Source: Bacteroidota bacterium
GTDB taxonomy: Bacteria; Bacteroidota; Ignavibacteria; Kapaibacteriales; UBA961
Length of the DNA stretch: 45,939 nt
Assembly (NCBI GenBank): GCA_020852855.1
Contig: JADZAA010000059.1
Location: 1-45,939 of the forward strand
Direction of reading: 5' to 3'
Below are positions 8,222 to 16,207 of the stretch, piece after piece. The first letter of the stretch is position 1; each line of letters opens with the position of its first letter. The notes beneath the pieces were generated by a model. That model made no database searches. It was not told where the DNA came from and saw nothing but the letters and a program-made list of their open reading frames with translations. The translations under genes were made by a program, and so were the position numbers.

Positions 8222-9400
8222 ATGAGTTTAACTGCATTTTTTGCAAGACTTGACGGTGTAATGCGTTCGGCTGCCATGCGTTTGCCGCCGGAGTACAGCA
8301 TTAGATTTTACTCGCAGGCACGAAAGTATTTTCTAAGCAGGCACGAAAGGGATATTCCTAAAAAAGACGTAAAAATTCCGCCGGAATTTGCTCGTTCGCT
8401 TTGGGGAATACGATTTCGTTCACCTATATTTAATGCCGCCGGAATGTATAAAAACGGCGAAGGATACGCATGGTGCGCTCTAAGCGGAGCGGGGGCATAT
8501 CTTGCAGGAACTACTACATACAGCACACGCCAAGGCAATGAACGGAACAATACGCGACTGCCGTTCGCACCGTACCCGAGTTCGCATGCCGCATCTAATT
8601 GGCTGGGACTGCCGAATATAGGGCACGCCGCTGTTGCAAAAATACTTGCATCTATTCCGCGAATATACAAATGCCCGATTGGAGTAAGTGCGGCTTTTGA
8701 CCCAAGTGCGTCGTCCGAATCTGCTTTTGCAGGTTTGATTGAAGGGCTAGAGCTATACAGCAAGGCAGGCGTGGATTTTATCGAATTGAATGAAAGTTGT
8801 CCGAATACGGCCGGGCATTCGAGTGCATTGCAATTTTCACTAGAGCCGTTACTTCTCAGACTTGATGAAACAGCCCGACGTTTTTTGCGGAAACGCAGCC
8901 GTAATTTGCCCGTTATTGTCAAATTCTCGACAGATACCGATCCCGACATTGTTCCGTTTTTGCTTGATGCTTTAATAACAATGGGTTACGACGGTGTTAA
9001 TTTCGGCAATACTTCGACGAATTATTCTTATTGCAAATCTCTCGTGGTTAAGTCCGAGCACCCGACTTTCGACTATTTTACCAAGACGTTCGGCGGCGGT
9101 GTAAGCGGCAAACCTTTGGCTGATAGTTCGCTTTCATTAGTTCGTACAGCTGCTTCAGCACTTACAGCCAAGCCGCCACGTCGCGAGTTTCATGTTATTC
9201 GAGTAGGCGGAGTGGAAACTGCCTCCGATGTAGTAGAGTCGCTCGAAAATGGCGCATCGCTAACCGAATGGTACGCCGGCTATTTTGAAAATTACAGCAA
9301 ATACGGAGCAAATGTTTACGGCAAATTGTACGATGAATTATCGAAATTTCCATTGCCTAAAGCATTTAACTTCGCAAGTTCTTCTCCTCAAGAAGCGTGA
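8222..9400 (+). CDS. pyrD: Dihydroorotate dehydrogenase-like FMN enzyme
   Basis: A 392-residue TIM-barrel flavoenzyme; the canonical reaction oxidises dihydroorotate to orotate in pyrimidine synthesis. Seen are an N-terminal helical extension (1-60) like class 2 enzymes, SNWLGLPN (125-132), ELNESCPN (188-195), the FMN-phosphate loop GGGVSGKPL (291-299) and a VGGVETASDV motif near 328. C193 occupies the catalytic-base position that is Cys in class 1 and Ser in class 2 enzymes, so the protein mixes class features. An AAGGTG lies 7 bases before the ATG. It follows rpoN by 45 bp, and its 3' end overlaps convergent cmk by 35 bp. An amidohydrolase-pathway paralogue is possible but less likely. Confidence 0.82.
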   Translation: MSLTAFFARLDGVMRSAAMRLPPEYSIRFYSQARKYFLSRHERDIPKKDVKIPPEFARSLWGIRFRSPIFNAAGMYKNGEGYAWCALSGAGAYLAGTTTYSTRQGNERNNTRLPFAPYPSSHAASNWLGLPNIGHAAVAKILASIPRIYKCPIGVSAAFDPSASSESAFAGLIEGLELYSKAGVDFIELNESCPNTAGHSSALQFSLEPLLLRLDETARRFLRKRSRNLPVIVKFSTDTDPDIVPFLLDALITMGYDGVNFGNTSTNYSYCKSLVVKSEHPTFDYFTKTFGGGVSGKPLADSSLSLVRTAASALTAKPPRREFHVIRVGGVETASDVVESLENGASLTEWYAGYFENYSKYGANVYGKLYDELSKFPLPKAFNFASSSPQEA

Positions 9401-10046
9401 TGATTTTTTGCGCTTGCTCGGCAATGGAAAGTCCGGAAGTATTGATTTCTACTGCATCTTCGGCTTTTCGTAGCGGGCTTTCTCGGCGGGATTGGTCAAG
9501 ACGGTCGCGTTCTTCCAATGCACGAATAATATCGTCCACGTCTACTTTTTGACCGCTTGCTTCAATTTCTGCAGCGCGGCGCACAGCACGGTCGCCAATT
9601 GAGGCAGTCATATAAATTTTCAAGTCGGCACCGGGAAAAACGACTGTACCAATATCGCGCCCGTCCATGACAACGCTTTTTTGCCGCGCAAATTCCCGCT
9701 GCATGGCTACAAGCCTGCGGCGAACTTCGGGCAAAGAGCTTACGAAACTTACCGCAGCCGTAACCTCGGCCGAACGAATATCTTTTGACACGTCTTCTTC
9801 GTTCAAGAATGTACGTTGCCCATCTTCGGAAGGCTCGAGTCTAATCGTTATTTTATCGAGAACTGCGATAATTTCATCGGGATTGTTGCATATTCCTTTG
9901 CGCAATGCCGCCAGAGTTACCACTCTATACATTGCACCCGTATCAATATAAATTGCACTGATGCTATTTGCCACCAATCGTGCTGTTGTAGACTTGCCGG
10001 AGCCGGCCGGTCCGTCTATTGCAATGATAAACTTTTGATTTTCCAA
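9366..10046 (-). CDS. cmk: Cytidylate kinase
   Basis: Transfers phosphate from ATP to CMP/dCMP. A 226-residue P-loop kinase with Walker A GPAGSGKST (12-20), YIDTGAMYR (34-42) and DGRDIGTVVFP, all typical of bacterial Cmk. The start is read as TTG at 10046, which gives the usual short lead (MENQKFIIAIDG). An in-frame TAA lies about 13 codons upstream and no ATG occurs between, so a non-ATG start is required unless translation begins later. No Shine-Dalgarno is visible. It is divergent from the glycosyltransferase gene (65 bp between them). The last 35 bp overlap the 3' end of the pyrD-like gene on the other strand. Confidence 0.94.
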   Translation of the reverse strand: MENQKFIIAIDGPAGSGKSTTARLVANSISAIYIDTGAMYRVVTLAALRKGICNNPDEIIAVLDKITIRLEPSEDGQRTFLNEEDVSKDIRSAEVTAAVSFVSSLPEVRRRLVAMQREFARQKSVVMDGRDIGTVVFPGADLKIYMTASIGDRAVRRAAEIEASGQKVDVDDIIRALEERDRLDQSRRESPLRKAEDAVEINTSGLSIAEQAQKIITLLEEKNLRS

Positions 10047-10111
10047 AGAAAGGTTGATGAAATAATGATAACTTTGTGCCCAAAAATTACTACGAATAGA
10101 CGCTTGCGGGC

Positions 10112-12100
10112 ATGATTGTTTCCGGCAAAAATACGAAGCCGTCGGTTTCCGTTGTGATTGTTAATTACAATGTCAAAGATTTTCTTCTGCAAGCGTTACG
10201 CTCTGTCGAGGCCGCCACCGCACGGCTCGATACAGAAATAATCGTTGTTGACAATAATTCATCCGACAACTCTATAGCGTTCCTGCGCCCGTTGTTTCCG
10301 CTTGTCAATTTTATCGAATCGGCGGAAAATCTCGGATTTGGCCGGGCGAATAATATAGGCATAAATATAGCACGAGGAGAATTTATTCTTTTGCTGAATC
10401 CTGATGCCATTATATCGGAGGACACGCTTGAGGTAATGAAAAATTACCTTGAGAACAGACCTGAAACGGGAATTGCGGGCTGCAAAGTCATTAATCCCGA
10501 CGGTACTTTTCAGGTTGCTTGCCGACGCGGTTTCCCAACGCCTTGGGCAAGTTTCTGTAAGTTGTTCGGCTTACAAGCCTTATTCCCAAACTCACCGCTA
10601 TTTGCACGATATAATCAGACATTCCGCAACGAAGACGAAACATACGACGTAGACGCACTAATAGGTGCATTTATGTTCTGTAGAACGCAGGTTCTGCGCG
10701 ACATCGGAGGGTTCGACCCGGATTTCTTTATGTATGGCGAAGATATTGACCTTTGCTATCGCGTTCAGGCGGCAGGCTGGAAAGTGGCTTATTATCCGGC
10801 AACTACCGTAGTGCATTTCAAAGGAGAGAGTGCGCGACGCAGTTCTATGAATGAGGTGCGTGTTTTTTACGAGGCTATGGCGATATTTGCCCGCAAGCAT
10901 TACGGAAAATCACGCTTGCTTCTTGCTTTGTTGCGAGCAGGCATAGCATTCCGCGCCACCCTTGCTTACGTCGAAAAGCGATTCAGAGCAGCTGCTACTA
11001 TTGTAGCCGATGCTGTAATTATCGAGTCGTCGTTGCTTATTGCAACCAAAATTCGCTTCGACAAATTTTTCTATTATCCTTCGGAAGCCTCGCCAATCGT
11101 ATTTACCGTGCCATTAGCTGTAACGCTTTGCTCAATAGCCGCAGCCGGCGGATATTCGAAAAAGAAAATGCTGTTCCGTTCATTCCTAATGGGTGTAATG
11201 ATAGCATTTTTTATCTTATCATCGCTAACGAATTTCTTTAAGAATTACGCATATAGTCGCGGTATCTTGTTGATGTTGGCGGCTTTCAGCGTTGCTGGCG
11301 GGTATATTTTCCGGTTGCTTTGGTCGCTTTACGATAAAACTGCCGGGCGCGAATCCGACAAGCGAATTGTAATAGTAGGAACATCGCCGGCCGCCGAAGC
11401 TATAATAAATGCTTTTCGTGCCGCCGAAGCGAGAAATGCAAATATAGTAGGAATAGTAAACGCCAAACAAGATGAAAATTGCTCGACATTCGCCGGACTG
11501 CCGATAATCGGTCATATCGGATATTTATCTAAAATTCTCTCGGATTATGCTGTTCAAGAGGTAATTATAGCAGAATCGTCGCTCGCAAAGCATGAAATAA
11601 TGCGGCTTGCCGGAAGCTCGGCTACGGTAAGATTTCACGCAGCGCAGGAATACGAAGATGTAATAACAGCCAGAATCGTGAACGATATAGCCGGTATCGA
11701 GGCGAGTATTCCGCAAGTTAATTTGCAACAAATCCGTTATCGCATAGTAAAGCGTATAACCGACATATTTATGTCGGCTTTTGTGCTGACTATCGGCGCA
11801 CCTATGGTTATTATGTTTGCGAATAATCCTAAATTTGCATTTTTACAGTTGTTTTCCGTATTACGCGGGCGCAACTCTGTGGTTGGATATTTTAGCGTGG
11901 AGGGCTATACGCATATAGCAGGCAAACCGGGTATAACAGGGCTTGCACATATAGCACGCCCGGAAACTCTTACTACACAAACAATTGTTCGATTAAACAA
12001 CTATTACGCCGAACATTATACGCCAGCTCTCGACGCGGATATTATCATTAAATTCCTTTTCCGACGGAATAAAAGTGGCACAACACATACTCGACTTTGA
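10112..12100 (+). CDS. GT2 glycosyltransferase fused to a degenerate polyprenyl-phosphate sugar-1-P transferase module
   Basis: A 662-residue fusion. Residues 10-265 are a GT2 domain of the rhamnosyltransferase (WbbL) type: VVIVNYN (14-20), VDNNSSDNS (46-54), LNPDA (95-99) and [11 protein letters not shown] (207-217). Several hydrophobic segments follow (about 296-405), then a Rossmann-like domain (KRIVIVGTS, 418-426). The C-terminus resembles WcaJ/WbaP-type initiating transferases: [11 protein letters not shown] near 547, PGITGL (606-611) and NNYYAEHY near 629. The catalytic segment with the KFRSM motif and the GPRP motif is missing or changed, so the second enzyme is probably inactive or repurposed as a membrane anchor or partner-binding unit. 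It likely acts on cell-surface polysaccharide or O-antigen. The 3' end overlaps accA by 26 bp. Confidence 0.85.
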   Translation: MIVSGKNTKPSVSVVIVNYNVKDFLLQALRSVEAATARLDTEIIVVDNNSSDNSIAFLRPLFPLVNFIESAENLGFGRANNIGINIARGEFILLLNPDAIISEDTLEVMKNYLENRPETGIAGCKVINPDGTFQVACRRGFPTPWASFCKLFGLQALFPNSPLFARYNQTFRNEDETYDVDALIGAFMFCRTQVLRDIGGFDPDFFMYGEDIDLCYRVQAAGWKVAYYPATTVVHFKGESARRSSMNEVRVFYEAMAIFARKHYGKSRLLLALLRAGIAFRATLAYVEKRFRAAATIVADAVIIESSLLIATKIRFDKFFYYPSEASPIVFTVPLAVTLCSIAAAGGYSKKKMLFRSFLMGVMIAFFILSSLTNFFKNYAYSRGILLMLAAFSVAGGYIFRLLWSLYDKTAGRESDKRIVIVGTSPAAEAIINAFRAAEARNANIVGIVNAKQDENCSTFAGLPIIGHIGYLSKILSDYAVQEVIIAESSLAKHEIMRLAGSSATVRFHAAQEYEDVITARIVNDIAGIEASIPQVNLQQIRYRIVKRITDIFMSAFVLTIGAPMVIMFANNPKFAFLQLFSVLRGRNSVVGYFSVEGYTHIAGKPGITGLAHIARPETLTTQTIVRLNNYYAEHYTPALDADIIIKFLFRRNKSGTTHTRL

Positions 12101-13031
12101 AAAACCGGTTATTGACCTTGAAAAGAAAATAGAAGAAATGCGTACGTTGGCCGGAACATTGGACATTTCCGACCAAATCTCTGACCTTGAAGGTAAGATT
12201 GAAGAATTAAGGTTGGATATATACAGTAACTTAACACGCTGGCAACGCATTCAAATCGCCCGTCATCCGGACAGACCGTACACTTTAGACTATTGTCTCA
12301 ATACATTTTCAAATTTCACCGAACTTCATGGCGACCGTATGTTTCGCGACGACGCAGCCATCGTGGGCGGGCTTGCATCTCTTGGGCGGTATAATGTAGT
12401 GGTAATCGGACATCAAAAGGGGAGAGACACCAAATCGAATGTTTATAGAAATTTCGGAATGCCGAATCCCGAGGGATATCGCAAGGCAAAACGCCTGATG
12501 CAATTAGCGGAAAAATTTCGTAAACCGATTATTTGTTTGCTTGATACGCAGGGAGCATATCCGGGTATAGAGGCCGAAGACCGCGGGCAAGCCAATGCTA
12601 TTGCCGAGAATTTGTTGTTGATGTCATCGCTGAAAACACCGATTGTTGTAGTTGTAATAGGCGAGGGGGCTTCCGGCGGCGCACTTGGTATAGGCGTAGG
12701 CAATCGTGTTCTAATGCTGGAAAATGCTTGGTATTCGGTTATTGCTCCCGAATCATGTTCAAGTATTCTGTGGCGCAGTTGGGATTTCAAGGAGCAGGCC
12801 GCAGAAGCACTGCGACTTACGGCATCTGATTTGGTGGAGCAAGGCGTGGCTGACCGTATTATTCCGGAGCCGATTGGCGGTGCGCATCGCTTACCAAACG
12901 AGATATTTGCAACGCTCGGCAAAGTTCTTATTGAAGAATTAGACGCTCTTGCGCCACTTTCCGACGATGCACTTGTAGCCCAACGTCGCAGTAAATTTGC
13001 CAAACTTGGCGTTTGGACGCAAGATGTGTAA
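12075..13031 (+). CDS. accA: Acetyl-CoA carboxylase carboxyltransferase subunit alpha
   Basis: With AccD it transfers the carboxyl group from carboxybiotin to acetyl-CoA, giving malonyl-CoA for fatty-acid synthesis. The 318 residues match family length. The N-terminus ([15 protein letters not shown]) and the motifs [41 protein letters not shown] and [12 protein letters not shown] are diagnostic. The start is GTG at 12075, inside the end of the glycosyltransferase gene (26-bp overlap). The family N-terminus begins here, so the overlap is real. The AccD partner is not in the window. Confidence 0.97.
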   Translation: MAQHILDFEKPVIDLEKKIEEMRTLAGTLDISDQISDLEGKIEELRLDIYSNLTRWQRIQIARHPDRPYTLDYCLNTFSNFTELHGDRMFRDDAAIVGGLASLGRYNVVVIGHQKGRDTKSNVYRNFGMPNPEGYRKAKRLMQLAEKFRKPIICLLDTQGAYPGIEAEDRGQANAIAENLLLMSSLKTPIVVVVIGEGASGGALGIGVGNRVLMLENAWYSVIAPESCSSILWRSWDFKEQAAEALRLTASDLVEQGVADRIIPEPIGGAHRLPNEIFATLGKVLIEELDALAPLSDDALVAQRRSKFAKLGVWTQDV

Positions 13032-13054
13032 AGGAATCTCGGTGTAAAAATAAT

Positions 13055-13082
13055 TTGACTGTTGCGCGGAATATAATATACC
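13055..13082 (+). promoter_or_regulatory. Weak candidate promoter for the SPFH gene
   Basis: TTGACT (13055-13060) is followed after 16 bases by TATACC (13077-13082), with an overlapping TATAAT at 13072-13077. It lies 43 bp before the SPFH start. A sigma-70-like reading; low confidence. Confidence 0.25.
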
Positions 13083-13124
13083 GTCAGTCATTTAACTTAA
13101 CTAATCTATACGCGGAGGTGCATT

Positions 13125-14057
13125 ATGGAATTTTCTATGATAGTTTTGCTTGCAATTCTAACGATTCTCGTATTGGGCTCGTTTCGGACAGTGCCGCAAG
13201 GTATGGTGGCTATTATCACTATGTTTGGCAAGTATCGGCGTGTTATGTATCCGGGGCTGAACTTTAAGTTGCCTTTGATAGAGTCAATACACAAGCGCAT
13301 CTCTGTGCAAAATCGCTCTATTGAGCTCGATTTTCAATCAATTACGTTTGACCAAGCAAATGTATACTTCAAAGCACTTTTGCTTTATGCTGTCGTCGAC
13401 CAAGAAGAAGGCACGATAAAAAACGTTGCTTTCAAGTTTGTTGACGAAAAAAGTTTCATGCAAGCACTGATCAGAACGGTTGAGGGAACTGTACGCAGTT
13501 TTGTAGCTACGAAAAAACAATCCGAAATTCTGTCTCTGCGGCGCGAAATTGTGCAAGCCGTTAAATTGCAACTTGATGAACAATTGGAGGAATGGGGCTA
13601 TCATCTGATTGATTTGCAAATGAACGATATAACTTTCGACGAGGCTATAGTGCAATCTATGGCGCGCGTTGTTGCATCGAACAACTTGAAGGCCGCCGCC
13701 GAGAATGAAGGTCAGGCTTTGCTTATCACCAAGACAAAGCAAGCCGAAGCCGAGGGTAATTCCATAAAAATTGCCGCAATTGCCGAGCGCGAAGCCGCCC
13801 AATTACGCGGACAAGGCGTGGCTCTTTTTCGTGAAGAAGTAGCAAAAGGTATGACGCAAGCCATGCGCGAAATGGAGCAGGCAAATCTTAATGCCTCCGT
13901 GATTCTGTTTTCGATGTGGACGGAATCCGTCAAACATTTTGCCGAGAACGGCAAGGGCAATGTAATTTTCTTGGACGGCTCGTCGCAAGGTATGATGCGC
14001 ACCTTGCAGAACCTGATGGAACTCAACGCCGGACTGCCGGAAGAGAAAGAGAAGTAA
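13125..14057 (+). CDS. SPFH/Band 7 (stomatin/prohibitin-like) membrane protein
   Basis: A 310-residue protein with one N-terminal membrane segment (about 4-18) followed by an SPFH domain (VPQGMVAIITMFGKYRRVMYPG region, through about 190). A Glu/Ala-rich helical C-terminal part (about 190-250: AENEGQ, KTKQAEAEG, IAEREAAQ) is typical of stomatin-like oligomerising proteins. Relatives form ring-like assemblies on the inner membrane and often regulate FtsH or other proteases. The precise role here is unknown, and no NfeD-type protease partner is adjacent. A perfect GGAGGT precedes the ATG by 6 bases, the strongest ribosome-binding site in the window. A terminator follows 12 bp downstream. Confidence 0.88.
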   Translation: MEFSMIVLLAILTILVLGSFRTVPQGMVAIITMFGKYRRVMYPGLNFKLPLIESIHKRISVQNRSIELDFQSITFDQANVYFKALLLYAVVDQEEGTIKNVAFKFVDEKSFMQALIRTVEGTVRSFVATKKQSEILSLRREIVQAVKLQLDEQLEEWGYHLIDLQMNDITFDEAIVQSMARVVASNNLKAAAENEGQALLITKTKQAEAEGNSIKIAAIAEREAAQLRGQGVALFREEVAKGMTQAMREMEQANLNASVILFSMWTESVKHFAENGKGNVIFLDGSSQGMMRTLQNLMELNAGLPEEKEK

Positions 14058-14068
14058 TCATTGCAGTA

Positions 14069-14104
14069 CAGGCCGTATAGATTTGATGTATGCGGCCTTT
14101 TTTT
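14069..14104 (+). terminator. Rho-independent terminator after the SPFH gene
   Basis: The stem GGCCGTATA (14071-14079) pairs with TATGCGGCC (14089-14097) with one G-T wobble, and is followed by seven T. It ends the plus-strand run in the short gap before convergent mnmA. Confidence 0.88.
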
Positions 14105-14201
14105 AAATTACTTATTTTGGCAATATAATTAGTATTATGTAAAGTTGATTATTGATAACCTCCCCCTTATTGCATTGCTGTAATTTAGTTATTGACGTTA
14201 G

Positions 14202-15299
14202 TTATTGGATGGAACGCTTGATTATTCCGCCGGCCACCACGTCGCTATCTTCATATAATACAACGGATTGTCCGGGCGTTACGGCACGGCGCGGTTCGTC
14301 GAAAATAACTTCAAGTTCTCCGTTTTCTGTTATTCTGCATACGGCCGATGCGCCTTCGTCTTTATAGCGAATTTTAGCAACTAGCCGCTTTTCGCCATCC
14401 CAAGCACCGTATTTCATAAAATTCACTTCGCCGGCGAGTAATCCTCTGCGGTTAAGCCTCTCTTTTGCACCGACTTCCACAGTGTTGGCCTCTGCATTTA
14501 CATTTACGACGTAAAGCGGCTCGGGATTTGATAAACCAAGCCCGCGACGCTGACCAATTGTATAATTAGTGTAACCATCGTGTTTCCCGATTATTTTTCC
14601 GTCAAGAATTATATCGCCGGCCGGCGGCATCTCGGTTGCTGTGTCGCGTAGAAACCTTGTGTAATCGTTATCCGGAATAAAGCATATTTCGTAAGATTCA
14701 CCTTTGGAAGCAATTGAAAGTCCGAATCTTGCGGCTTCGGCACGGGCGCGCTCTTTTGTGAAACCGGCTAATGGAAACATTGCACGGCCAAGCGATTCTT
14801 GCTGTACATTCCATAAAGCGTAGGATTGGTCTTTCCGAACGTCTTCACCACGCGAAATATAATAACGGCCGTTATCGTCGTTGCGGCGCAAATGCGCGTA
14901 ATGTCCTGTGGCTATCCACATCGCCCCGAGTGCGTCGGCTTTTTGCTCCATTTCGCCCCATTTTATCGAGCGATTGCATTGTACGCATGGATTCGGAGTT
15001 TCTCCGGCAAGGTACGTCGCAACGAAATAATCTATAACTTTTTCTTTGAAACGTTCGGTAAAATCAACGACGTAATGAGGTATGCCCAGACTTAATGCTA
15101 CACGGCGTGCGTCGTTTATGCCGTCAAGCGAGCAACAGCTCGAATCGTTGCCTACATTCCCCCCTACGTCTTCATAGCGATACGTCTTTATGGTTATACC
15201 TATAACTTCATAGCCTTGCTCGACCAATAAGGCGGCAGCCACAGACGAATCTACGCCGCCGGACATTCCCACAACGACGCGACTCGGATTAAGTTTCAT
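14202..15299 (-). CDS. mnmA: tRNA-specific 2-thiouridylase
   Basis: Puts sulfur on C2 of wobble U34 in tRNA-Lys, -Glu and -Gln, via adenylation. A 365-residue PP-loop enzyme: SGGVDSS (13-19), NPCVQCNR (103-110, catalytic C105), GHYAH near 132, the persulfide-carrying C206 in ESYEICFIPDND, and the GYTNYTIGQRRGLG region. Both catalytic cysteines are present, so it should be active. It is the last gene of the minus-strand block and converges on the SPFH terminator. The upstream gap to the next minus-strand gene is 87 bp with no clear promoter. Confidence 0.96.
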   Translation of the reverse strand: MKLNPSRVVVGMSGGVDSSVAAALLVEQGYEVIGITIKTYRYEDVGGNVGNDSSCCSLDGINDARRVALSLGIPHYVVDFTERFKEKVIDYFVATYLAGETPNPCVQCNRSIKWGEMEQKADALGAMWIATGHYAHLRRNDDNGRYYISRGEDVRKDQSYALWNVQQESLGRAMFPLAGFTKERARAEAARFGLSIASKGESYEICFIPDNDYTRFLRDTATEMPPAGDIILDGKIIGKHDGYTNYTIGQRRGLGLSNPEPLYVVNVNAEANTVEVGAKERLNRRGLLAGEVNFMKYGAWDGEKRLVAKIRYKDEGASAVCRITENGELEVIFDEPRRAVTPGQSVVLYEDSDVVAGGIIKRSIQ

Positions 15300-15386
15300 T
15301 TAAGCAACAAGAAATGAATAAATCTGTACAGAAAAATGTTGCGAGCGCATCAACCTTTTTCATATAACGCAGAACCTAATAAAACA

Positions 15387-16127
15387 TTACAAGTCGGATT
15401 GTATTGACGGTTGAACAGAATTAACTTTAGCCGAGAAAGTGTTTGCTTCGGGTGTTCCTGCCGCTACAATTGTCAGACGTTTTGCTAATTGCTGATAATT
15501 TTTTGAAAAATAAGCAGATACCGCTTCTTCACGTAAAGTGAGGAGTGGGAAACCTGTAGTCGGCGCGGGTATTGCTTTCCCCTTCTTGCTTTTTTTTGTT
15601 GTCTTCGCTTTGGTCTTTTTTGTTTTCGGTTCCGGTGCATCGTTGCTTACGGTAATAATAGCCGACAGTCTGCCGTATTCTTTCAACGTCATTGCAAGCG
15701 TTCGCAATTCCGTTTCCGATATAAAATCGGCCGAACCGCGTGTGAATATATTTCCCGATACAAGCATATCGCCTGCCGCTATTGCTTGCGGCGTAAAAGT
15801 TGCGTTATGTTCTACGTATTTTCCTGTATTGGGAATTACTACCGTATCGCGCTTCAATACCATGCTTGGGTGCTGCCATTCGATTACATAAGTTGCGCCG
15901 GGCTTGACTACTTGCTGAAACGTACCTTCGGAGTCGGTTTTACCACGGATTTTTTTACCTTCGTTATTTAGAGAAAACCTTACGTTGCCAAGCGAATTAC
16001 CTGATTTATCGGTTAATTTTCCGATAAGTAATGCGGACGCACCCTGCACCTGCGCAGAAACAGGCGTAAAAATAAAAAAGCAACCTGCACAGAAACAGGC
16101 GGTTATTAACGCAAGCGAATGTTTCAT
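15387..16127 (-). CDS. Exported protein with carboxypeptidase-regulatory-like domain and possible degenerate OmpA-like C-terminus
   Basis: 246 residues. A signal peptide (1-25, ending VSAQ) is followed by a beta-sandwich of the carboxypeptidase-regulatory/CNA-B type (about 32-112; GKLTDKSGNSLGNVRFSLN and TDSEGTFQQVV are typical). Residues 125-235 read like an OmpA-type peptidoglycan-binding domain in pattern (SETELRTLAMTLKEYGRLSAIITV, then LREEAVSAYF and LAKRLTIVAAG). However, the key Asp/Arg positions are not convincing, and a Lys-rich stretch (KTKKTKAKTTKKSKKGK) interrupts it. Probably periplasmic or outer-membrane associated. Specific function unknown. It starts 20 bp after a terminator, so it is a separate unit from the TPR gene. 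Confidence 0.6.
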   Translation of the reverse strand: MKHSLALITACFCAGCFFIFTPVSAQVQGASALLIGKLTDKSGNSLGNVRFSLNNEGKKIRGKTDSEGTFQQVVKPGATYVIEWQHPSMVLKRDTVVIPNTGKYVEHNATFTPQAIAAGDMLVSGNIFTRGSADFISETELRTLAMTLKEYGRLSAIITVSNDAPEPKTKKTKAKTTKKSKKGKAIPAPTTGFPLLTLREEAVSAYFSKNYQQLAKRLTIVAAGTPEANTFSAKVNSVQPSIQSDL

Positions 16128-16146
16128 AAGCGTAGAAAGTGTAATA

Positions 16147-16183
16147 AAAGCCCGTCCGCAATTATATAAGATGAACGGGCTTT
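16147..16183 (-). terminator. Terminator after the TPR gene
   Basis: A perfect 9-bp inverted repeat (AAAGCCCGT at 16147-16155 with ACGGGCTTT at 16175-16183) has a 19-nt loop. On the minus strand it is followed by TATTAC after TTTT. It separates the TPR gene from the downstream exported-protein gene. Confidence 0.75.
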
Positions 16184-16207
16184 ATGAAAAATGTTTTCAA
16201 ACAGAGA

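Noticed and set aside
14185-14208. Two copies of TTAGTTATTG near the mnmA 3' end as a functional repeat
   Set aside because: Only 10 bp long, AT-rich and partly inside mnmA; expected by chance.
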